Below are positions 1 through 6,139 of a DNA stretch of 20,949 nt, one piece after another. The notes under the pieces were generated by a model. It saw only the letters and a program-made list of their open reading frames with translations, searched no databases and was not told where the DNA came from. A program made the translations under genes and the position numbers. The first letter of the stretch is position 1; the number at the start of each line of letters is the position of its first letter. Source of the stretch: Mesotaenium endlicherianum (Eukaryota > Streptophyta > Zygnematophyceae > Zygnematales > Mesotaeniaceae); assembly GCA_009602735.1 (NCBI GenBank), contig WELA01006045.1, positions 8,858 through 29,806 on the forward strand. Direction: 5' to 3'.

Positions 1-1709
1 AAGAAGTCCAAGCTGTCGAGGAGGGAGAACCGCTGGAGCCAGATGCTGGAGCAGTTCCAAGTCCAGATCGACTACAAACAAGGGAAGTTGAATCCTGCTG
101 ATGAACTCTCTAGAAGACCTGACTTGCGAGAAAGGAACTTTAGTCAGCATGCTGTAGATAAAGTCCTGTGTGCACTCACTTCACTAAAGGTGAAAAAGTC
201 CTTCCTTGAACAACTTAGGAAAGCCTACCTTTCTGACCCAACATTTGAGCCCAGCCCCACGATTGGTGTGTGTCGTGCTACTGCACTCGGGTATAAGCTC
301 AAGGGAGGGGTCTGGGTGTCTGAAACCACTTCAGGCAGGCTGAAGCTGGTCATTCCTAACAACTTGGAAATAAGGTCTCTCTTACTGAGACAAGCTCATG
401 ACAGTCTCCTGGGTGGACATTTGGGGCAGGCCAAAACTGTTGGCAAATTAGCAAAACATTATTATTGGGAGGGGTTACCCCGGGAGGTCTTGAAATATGT
501 CAAGTCCTGTGACCAGTGTCAGAGAAATAAGTCTCGGCACACACCACCCGGAGGTCTCTTGCAACCGCNTAACCACTACCCATCCCAGCTGGACGCTGGG
601 AAACTATATCCTTGGACTGGGTGGTCACACTGCCACGAACTGCTAATGGGCATGATTCGATATTGGTAGTCGTGGATAAATTGACAAAAATGGTCATTTT
701 CATCCCCACAACTGTCAAAGTCACTGCACTCGAAACAGCGAGACAGTTTTACAACCATGTAGTATGCCAACATGGGCTCCCTTCTAATATCATCTCAGAC
801 AGAGACTCAAAATTCACCTCTAAGTTCTGGAGAGCTTTAATGGGGTTAATGGGAGTCAAACAGCTGCTCAGCACAGCAAACCACCCTCAGACTGATGGGC
901 AGACTGAAAGAACTAACCGAGTTCTGCAGGAGGTGCTGAGAGCATATATTAACCAAAAACAAGATAATTGGGATGACCTGTTGCCTCAAATTCAGTTTGC
1001 GGTCAACAGTGCGGTGCACGCGTCAACGGGCAAAACTCCTTCTGAACTCAGCCTGGGTAGAGTCCTCAAGTCTCCTTTAGATGTACTGGGGGAGTCTTTA
1101 ACTTGCCCTGAAGGGATTGACAACCCGGTCTCCCTCCAGTTAACTCAGGAGTTTGCTGACACCCTGTCAGAAGTCCAACGAAACCTGCACAAGGCCCAAG
1201 AAAACCAACAAAAATACGCTAATCAACATCGTCGGGAACTGACATTTTCCATGGGGGATTTAGTCAAACAGCATTCTCAGCACCTGTACCTCCCTGGTGT
1301 GGTCAAGAAAAAGCTTGGCCCTGTCTGGGTCGGTCCATATTCGGTGGTACGTCGTATCGGTCAGAATGCTTACAAACTGAACATGTCAGCTGAATACAAG
1401 GGTCACCCGGTCTTTAATGTCTCCTTCCTGGAACCATACATCAAAGGTGATACACTGTTCACAGGTCGGTTACCTGTCCAACCGGGACCAGTCCTCGCTG
1501 TCCGGGACGGCGACCCTGAGGAATATGAGGTCGATGAGATTTTAGACGCTCGCTCGGTCCGTCGATCGTCTAAATATGTCATGAAATACCTCATTCGATG
1601 GAAGGGTTACGATGCCTCTGGGGACACTTGGGAATTTAAGGACCACTGGACCAATGCCAAAGGGGCGTTGAAACGGTTCCACCTCCGGGCCGCTGGAGTC
1701 CCTTCATAA
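1..1709 (+). pseudogene. pol: pol of copy A: RNase H end, integrase and chromodomain, frameshifted
   Basis: This is the C-terminal part of a Ty3 polyprotein. It holds the last part of RNase H (to about codon 36), the HHCC zinc domain ending CDQCQRNK, the integrase core and a chromodomain that ends at the TAA at 1707-1709. Compared with copy B, 8 extra bases sit at about 569-576, including one N. They shift the frame between the zinc domain and the first catalytic Asp and leave two open pieces, 1-669 and 612-1709. The extra bases look like an imperfect repeat of the preceding 8, as at a poorly joined read overlap, so the break may be an assembly fault. A Met just before the first catalytic Asp is Leu here (TTG for ATG); the Asp itself is kept. 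Confidence 0.9.
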
Positions 1710-1752
1710 CTGTCATTTCAGTTGACACGGGAAGGTGACAGGCGGTCCTGTC
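1708..1752 (+). other. Twin hairpins at the pol stop codon (copy A)
   Basis: Two perfect inverted repeats follow the end of pol. AACTG/CAGTT (1708-1712 with 1719-1723) overlaps the stop codon, and GACAGG/CCTGTC (1737-1742 with 1747-1752) has a CGGT loop. The same sequence occurs in copy B at 9906-9950. The role is unknown; effects on termination, reinitiation or RNA structure are guesses. Confidence 0.5.
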
Positions 1753-1757
1753 TCCAT

Positions 1758-1775
1758 TTAAGTTGGAGGGGAAAA
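1758..1775 (+). promoter_or_regulatory. Second polypurine tract just after pol (copy A)
   Basis: GGAGGGGAAAA (1765-1775) lies in the 13-base string TTAAGTTGGAGGG (1758-1770). The same string recurs at 3875-3887 as the real polypurine tract before the LTR. Polypurine tracts prime plus-strand DNA synthesis. A copy here could be a central tract or the fossil of an earlier 3' boundary directly after pol. Copy B has the same tract at 9956-9973. Confidence 0.6.
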
Positions 1776-1806
1776 TATAGGACAGTTAGTGAGCGAGAGC
1801 GATAAA

Positions 1807-1930
1807 GGGACAGTTACGTGAATCCTAGATGTCAGCATAGTGACAGAGGGGACAGCCTGGCCCACATAAAGCACCTTGAGCTGAAGGAAAAAGGGCCTCG
1901 CACAACACTACATCACTTAACTCACCCTAA
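1807..1930 (+). other. 124-bp ORF3-leader segment present in copy A, absent from copy B
   Basis: Copies A and B align on both sides of this segment, but B joins GATAAA straight to AACACAC. Both ends in A carry TAAA, so a deletion in B by microhomology or template jumping is the simplest reading. The segment has a weak TATA-like string (ACATAAAG) and a CA-rich stretch resembling a plant leader. Confidence 0.8.
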
Positions 1931-1996
1931 AACACACTCATACGTTTATGTGTAGCGCATCGCAACTACGTCAACTTTTAGCAATCATCCTGTAAG

Positions 1997-2098
1997 GTAA
2001 ACAGCAGCGAAGCCACTATACTAATACTAACATACTTCCTGCAATCCCTATGACAAAGGTCCATACCCTACTAACTTGTGCCCTGGTTACATGCACAG
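1997..2098 (+). other. Predicted 102-nt intron in the ORF3 leader (copy A)
   Basis: A donor AAG|GTAAAC at 1996/1997 pairs with an acceptor CACAG at 2094-2098. A perfect TACTAAC branch motif (2069-2075) places the branch A 24 nt before the AG. The exon after the acceptor begins G-ATG, the ORF3 start. Splicing would remove the upstream ATGs at 2050 and 2091. Copy B has the same donor, branch and acceptor. This is prediction from motifs; no transcript evidence is available. Confidence 0.6.
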
Positions 2099-2099
2099 G

Positions 2100-3776
2100 A
2101 TGGCGCCCACCACACAAAAGGAGGACAGAAAGCGCAAGGCAGAAGAAGCCAAGAGGACAATGGAGCAATACCAGAAAGAGCTGGCGGCGACGTCCCTCAC
2201 CAGGAGAGAACACGAAAGGGTCCGCAGACAACAAGAGGCGGCAGAAGAGGCACAGAGGAAGAAGGATCAGGAAGCGGAAAACCTCAAGAAAGCTGAGGAG
2301 GAGAGACAGAAGAAACAACAAGAAGAAGCGGCAGCGGCAGAGGAGGAGAAAAGAAAAAAGATTGAAGCGGACAGACAGGAGAGCTTGGCCACTTACAGGT
2401 ATACTGTGGTGGGTGGCCAAAACTTCGATAACCTGAAGGAAGCATTGCTGGCAGCCCAGGAGATCAACAGGCTGGAACAGACAACACTGCTACAGAAGGA
2501 AGGAGCTACAGCACTGGACAGGTACATCGAGACACACACCGGCGTGGTCCTTTACGAAGATTATGCTAAGATGGTGGGCTATACAGCAGAGCAGGCCCGG
2601 TATCTCGCAGATGATTCAGAGGACAAGCCGGTCCCCATACCGGGAATAGTGGGAGATCAGAGACTCATCCGGATGGTGAGCATGCGGCCCGATAGCTTTA
2701 AGGATACGGTATTCTACCTCACACTCCTGCCAGCTTACAATGAAGTTGAGAGAAGGAGCTGGGAGTACTTGGCCAGGGAAGCAGGACAGCAGATGTTCTC
2801 TCCCCACTGGTTCCCGTGTAAACTGAGGAAGGCTGAGCACGGACCCCAGTACTACCAGCAGCCAACAGACTGGAGGTGGATGACCGTCACAAATAAGAAG
2901 CAGGAGTGTGACCGAGCCCAACCGGATGACTTCCACTATGGCCTAGACGGCTATCTCATCCTACCACCTCACATTGCCCCTTGGGACCCCAGGCTGAATG
3001 GATGCCTGAGCAATATGAATGCAGAGACCAAGGAACATAGGAGGAGGGGAAGAGAGTACTTCTCTAAGGGAAAGCATGCCTTTGTCAAATGGGCAAAGAA
3101 TGCAGGCCGGATAGATATCAGTAGGCTGAAGGCCAAGCAACCTCCAGCGCGCCCTAAGAAAGGGAGGTCGGTAGACTACTCCATGTCTACTAGGGAGCAG
3201 GACGACTTAGTGGACGAGACCCCTACTCTCTCCGAGGAGGAGGATGAGGAGGATGAGGAAGAAGAACAAGGCAGAGGAGAAGCATCAGCAGCAGGTACTC
3301 AGGATACCCAGGGACAGGCAGTGGCACTTCCTAAAGAACCACGATCAGGTGTGTGGAATGTGATCCCCGTTATGGCGACAACTGGACCCCGCGCTCGCTC
3401 CCCCAGCCCACCTGCCCAAGCAGGGGAAGAAGCTGATCTGACTGTACTGGGCAGCAGACACAGACAGAAATCCCCAGAGGACAGGGGTGCCAGAAGAGGG
3501 ACACGCGGGTGGGCCAGAGGTATGCCAGCCTCCCCCTCCGCTCAGGGGCATGTACCTCTAGCCAATGTATTTCAGCATCCTACTGGAATGCCTGTCTATG
3601 TGGGAATCAACACCCAAGTGGTTGAAGAGCAGGCCACCATCCTCCGTTCTCCTCGAGGGCCAACTTTAGAGCAAACAGGGTTCTTTAGAAGGCCAGCTGA
3701 CAGACCTAGAGGGCTGTCCAGATCTAGGTCCAGATCTCCGTCTCCTGACCCTGAAGCCCCAGGAACAACCCCTTAA
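2100..3776 (+). CDS. ORF3 of copy A: extra retrotransposon protein of unknown function
   Basis: This encodes about 558 aa from the ATG at 2100; an in-frame ATG at 2091 falls inside the predicted intron. Residues 1-95 are a charged Lys/Glu/Ala/Gln-rich stretch, very likely coiled coil. Residues 95-350 form an apparently globular core with many aromatics that I do not recognise. About 375-400 is an acidic Glu/Asp run, then Pro/Ser/Arg-rich disorder, ending in an SR-like RSRSRSPSP tail. There is no signal peptide, membrane segment, zinc knuckle or protease motif, so despite sitting where an env gene would, it does not look like an envelope protein. It is intact here although pol is broken. The core is identical in protein sequence to copy B, which suggests constraint or recent exchange. 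A nucleic-acid-binding, chromatin-related or particle-associated role would be guesswork. Confidence 0.85.
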   Translation: MAPTTQKEDRKRKAEEAKRTMEQYQKELAATSLTRREHERVRRQQEAAEEAQRKKDQEAENLKKAEEERQKKQQEEAAAAEEEKRKKIEADRQESLATYRYTVVGGQNFDNLKEALLAAQEINRLEQTTLLQKEGATALDRYIETHTGVVLYEDYAKMVGYTAEQARYLADDSEDKPVPIPGIVGDQRLIRMVSMRPDSFKDTVFYLTLLPAYNEVERRSWEYLAREAGQQMFSPHWFPCKLRKAEHGPQYYQQPTDWRWMTVTNKKQECDRAQPDDFHYGLDGYLILPPHIAPWDPRLNGCLSNMNAETKEHRRRGREYFSKGKHAFVKWAKNAGRIDISRLKAKQPPARPKKGRSVDYSMSTREQDDLVDETPTLSEEEDEEDEEEEQGRGEASAAGTQDTQGQAVALPKEPRSGVWNVIPVMATTGPRARSPSPPAQAGEEADLTVLGSRHRQKSPEDRGARRGTRGWARGMPASPSAQGHVPLANVFQHPTGMPVYVGINTQVVEEQATILRSPRGPTLEQTGFFRRPADRPRGLSRSRSRSPSPDPEAPGTTP

Positions 3777-3854
3777 GGTGACACGCTGAAGAGGCAGTCA
3801 GTAAGGGAGGCTGGTCAGGTTCAGTTCCCTTATTTAAAATTTCTGCAGTTTAAT

Positions 3855-3871
3855 GTTGTCGAGGCGACAAC
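3855..3871 (+). other. Hairpin upstream of the polypurine tract
   Basis: GTTGTCG (3855-3861), loop AGG, CGACAAC (3865-3871) is a perfect 7-bp stem ending 10 bases before the 3' polypurine tract. In copy B one base differs, leaving a 5-bp core (TGTCG/CGACA, 11932-11944). Confidence 0.5.
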
Positions 3872-3881
3872 AAGTTAAGTT

Positions 3882-3889
3882 GGAGGGAT
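3882..3889 (+). promoter_or_regulatory. 3' polypurine tract of copy A
   Basis: GGAGGGA directly before the LTR start (TG at 3890) is the expected plus-strand primer site. Confidence 0.8.
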
Positions 3890-4609
3890 TGTAATGAATC
3901 AGTATATTAGTGGATATAATATTCATTTAAATATAATAGTTAATTAAGTTCAGCCTGCTGAACTTTAGTTAATAGTCAGTCTGCTGGACTTTACATAATT
4001 ATCAGTTTAATGACTCAGCCGAAAGCAGCAGGCTGAAGTCAACTTAAGTCAGCTTGCTGACACATTCTTTGACAGCCAGCTGACTTCCGTGCTCGGTAGC
4101 AGCGAACTGCCTTGATATGCATCTAAGTACGACCTGCTAGATGAATGGCCAGATGACATCCCCATGATGGATGGCTATTCGGGATGATGGGAGATGGCGG
4201 TGGATTTGGTTAACCGAGGTCCTACCAACGTGGTTAACTCCCGGGTAGGCGGTGCCATCGCACTGACCGTTGAACAGTAAACTCATTCCATGTACATATG
4301 CTAGGCATTGCTCTCGAGTTCGGCATTCGGAAACGAGGCCAACTCTCTTGTACAGCTTACTGAGAGAGATCTGAATCCAAGGCGAGAAGCCATTGATACG
4401 CACTGTCTTCTAACCTTGCTTATGTATGAGTTTACTGATTTGCATTATTGATGCTAGTTTACTCGCATTTGACTTACGAGTATTATTCACTGCTAGTGTG
4501 TTGTCCTTTGCCGTTTAACCAGTTAACGGAAAATACCATAAAGATTACTTGCTGATATAAAGATCTTTATTAATTGTTAATCGCCTATTTGGTAAGTCGA
4601 TTCATTTCA
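3890..4609 (+). repeat. Middle LTR (720 bp), shared by copies A and B
   Basis: It begins TGTAATGAATC after a polypurine tract and ends TTCATTTCA just before a primer binding site. It therefore serves as the 3' LTR of A and the 5' LTR of B. It is the same length as the LTR at 11965-12684, with about 21 mismatches by hand count. The mismatches cluster: none in the first 130 bp, about 12 in 4021-4135, about 2 in the next 220 bp. The U3-like part carries several palindromic CAGC-type motifs (3948-4084). A TATAAA lies at 4556-4561 and a perfect GTAAGT donor at 4592-4597. Confidence 0.95.
3948..4084 (+). promoter_or_regulatory. Cluster of palindromic CTGCTGAC-like motifs in the LTR
   Basis: Five related inverted repeats lie within 137 bp: GTTCAGCCTGCTGAAC (3948-3963), AGTCAGTCTGCTGGACT (3974-3990), an imperfect GACTCAGCC/GGCTGAAGTC pair (4012-4040), GTCAGCTTGCTGAC (4048-4061) and GACAGCCAGCTGAC (4071-4084). 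Repeated palindromes in U3 are typical of factor-binding sites, but no named factor is claimed. Confidence 0.5.
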
Positions 4610-4610
4610 G

Positions 4611-4622
4611 TGGTATCGGAGC
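4611..4622 (+). promoter_or_regulatory. Primer binding site, initiator-Met tRNA type
   Basis: TGGTATCGGAGC starts one base after the LTR. It differs at one base from TGGTATCAGAGC, the usual plant initiator-Met tRNA primer site, and fixes the LTR end at 4609. Confidence 0.85.
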
Positions 4623-4643
4623 AGTTATCACAGTCTTCTTTGT

Positions 4644-6122
4644 ATGGTAAGGACAAGGTCTCAAACTAGCAACTCCCGAGACATGGAGAACCAGGATAAC
4701 GAGAATGTCGAAAACCAGGCGGAAAGCCATGTAGCGGGAAACCGTACCTATTCGGAAGCAGTAGCGGATACTGCAGCTAGGGAGGCTGCAGATGAGGCAG
4801 CTGCTATTGCCTCAGTCGCAGCTCAGCAAGCTGAGGAGGAGATAGCCAGACTAGAAGCTGAACAAGTAGCAAAGGCCGCTGAAGATATACAAAGGAGGGA
4901 AGGACAGCCAGCTGACGAGCGCACTGTTGAAGAACTTATGGCATCAAGGGCCAATGTTCTGAACCCACCTCCTGCCGTACAACTCAATGTACCCCTAGGT
5001 CAAATACGTGACCGGCTGAATGCGGCAGGAATTGCTGCTGCAGGAGCAAGAGGGATTGTTGAGGACACTACTCAGCGAGTAGATGCCAATGCTGCTGCTG
5101 CATTTGCTAATCTACCACCCCAAAATGTAGACTTGGGAGCATTGTTCGTTCAGATGCAGTCGCAAATGGCGACCATGTATCAGTCCCAGCAGGAGGACAA
5201 AAGAATCATAATGTCCCTACTCCGGGACAGAGACCAACTGGGGTCTCACACCACTAGTGGTGGTGGCCGAGGGCCTAGTAAGCCCAAGCCGAAACCTCCC
5301 CAGGACTATGATCCTGAGGGAAACAGAAAATATTACCTGATCAAGTTTCTCGCGGATGTTGAGCAGTGGCTGGAGAACTACCCAGAACTGCAAGATTACG
5401 AGAAGGTCAGGCACACCGGTGCGCTACTGAAAGGCAGTGCCGCAGACTGGTGGCTTTACTGGAAGGAAGAGCGTAAGGCTCGGCAACTCGGTGACCCTAC
5501 GTGGGTAGAGTTTGTCGAGAAGTTGCATGAGAAGTTTGATGTCATCAACCAGCAGGAGAAAGCTATCTATGCGATGATCTCCCTGACACTGAAGCAGACC
5601 ACTTCAGTTGCTGAGTTTGCTCAAAAGTTCCAAGAGAACATGATGAAGCAGCCTGATTTGCCAGAACGGTATAGGATAGCATACTTCAGGTATGGCTTGA
5701 AATCCGAGGTCTCTGGTCATTTTGCTGAGAAAAAGTATGAGAAACTGGCTGACTTGATCCAGGATGCTGACGCCTGGGATCAGCAGCAGTTCAATCACAA
5801 GCGCCAGAGTAACGCTTTGGTGTCTAAGATTGTCAAAAAGCCCCACGGTTCCTACAATGCAGTTGAAGGAGACCAGGCTGAGGATAATCAGGGTGATGAA
5901 TATGAGTATGAGTACAATGCTATTCAGTCTAGAGGTAGAGGTGGTCCCTCTCGAGGTGGCTATGGAAGGGGTGGTGGTAGGACTAAGCCGAGACCAGCCT
6001 CAGCAAAATCTACTTGCTACCATTGTCAGCAGAAAGGCCACTACAGAGAACAGTGTCCGGTCAAGCACCTGCCTAAGGTCGAGAGAAAAGACCAGCCTTT
6101 AAAAGACAGCAACAGTCAGTAA
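4644..6122 (+). CDS. gag: gag: capsid and nucleocapsid protein of copy B
   Basis: This gives 492 aa starting with MVRTRSQ, 21 nt after the primer binding site. Residues 40-110 are an Ala/Glu-rich helical region. About 220-385 is a capsid-like domain of the Ty3 retrotransposon gag family, with the tryptophan-rich ADWWLYW segment at 267-273. Residues 429-446 are an RGG-type basic stretch. A single CCHC zinc knuckle (Cys458, Cys461, His466, Cys471; spacing 2-4-4) follows, for binding RNA. The stop lies inside the hairpin of the frameshift signal, so most ribosomes should make Gag and a minority Gag-Pol. Gag assembles the cytoplasmic particle. The start ATG is followed by GTAAGG, a possible splice donor. 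Confidence 0.95.
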   Translation: MVRTRSQTSNSRDMENQDNENVENQAESHVAGNRTYSEAVADTAAREAADEAAAIASVAAQQAEEEIARLEAEQVAKAAEDIQRREGQPADERTVEELMASRANVLNPPPAVQLNVPLGQIRDRLNAAGIAAAGARGIVEDTTQRVDANAAAAFANLPPQNVDLGALFVQMQSQMATMYQSQQEDKRIIMSLLRDRDQLGSHTTSGGGRGPSKPKPKPPQDYDPEGNRKYYLIKFLADVEQWLENYPELQDYEKVRHTGALLKGSAADWWLYWKEERKARQLGDPTWVEFVEKLHEKFDVINQQEKAIYAMISLTLKQTTSVAEFAQKFQENMMKQPDLPERYRIAYFRYGLKSEVSGHFAEKKYEKLADLIQDADAWDQQQFNHKRQSNALVSKIVKKPHGSYNAVEGDQAEDNQGDEYEYEYNAIQSRGRGGPSRGGYGRGGGRTKPRPASAKSTCYHCQQKGHYREQCPVKHLPKVERKDQPLKDSNSQ

Positions 6123-6139
6123 TCCAGTCTACTGACTGT
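6098..6139 (+). promoter_or_regulatory. -1 programmed ribosomal frameshift signal between gag and pol
   Basis: TTTAAAA at 6098-6104 is in the gag frame as T TTA AAA, a canonical X XXY YYZ slippery heptamer. A 7-nt spacer (6105-6111) leads to a perfect 10-bp stem: 6112-6121 pairs with 6130-6139 around an 8-nt loop. The gag stop (6120-6122) overlaps the stem. The pol frame is -1 relative to gag and is open from 6077, so slippage at the heptamer enters pol directly. A 4-bp loop-to-downstream pairing (6122-6125 with 6142-6145) is possible, but its loops look too short for a stable pseudoknot. Confidence 0.88.

Larger units (their letters stand above)
1..4609 (+). mobile_element. Ty3/gypsy chromovirus copy A, 5' part outside window
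   Basis: The window opens inside the RNase H region of a Ty3 chromovirus and runs through integrase, chromodomain, ORF3, polypurine tract and LTR (3890-4609). It aligns base for base with copy B: position 1 matches 8207, with three visible indels (8 bp at about 569-576, 124 bp at 1807-1930, and 1 bp near 2022). Its 3' LTR is also the 5' LTR of copy B; no second LTR or host DNA lies between them. Pol is broken by the 8-base insertion, while ORF3 is intact. The 5' LTR, gag, protease and RT of this copy are outside the window. Confidence 0.93.

Noticed and set aside
2016..2420. Leu/Phe-rich minus-strand frame that looks like a membrane protein (also 10052-10495)
   Set aside because: It is the antisense shadow of the Lys/Glu codons of the ORF3 coiled coil, which read as Leu/Phe/Ser on the other strand.
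2050..2436. Arg-rich 128-codon plus-strand frame overlapping ORF3, present in both copies (also 10125-10511)
   Set aside because: Purine-rich coiled-coil sequence read one base out of frame gives Arg/Lys runs. The copies are too similar for its survival to mean much, and its ATG lies in the predicted intron.
2100..3776. ORF3 as an envelope gene of an errantivirus-like element
   Set aside because: No signal peptide, membrane segment, furin-like site or Cys pattern; the pol ends in a chromodomain, as in chromoviruses.
4137..4403. 88-codon minus-strand frame in the LTR, kept in both LTR copies
   Set aside because: It lies wholly in the LTR, shows no motif, and the LTRs are only about 3 % diverged, so its survival is not informative.
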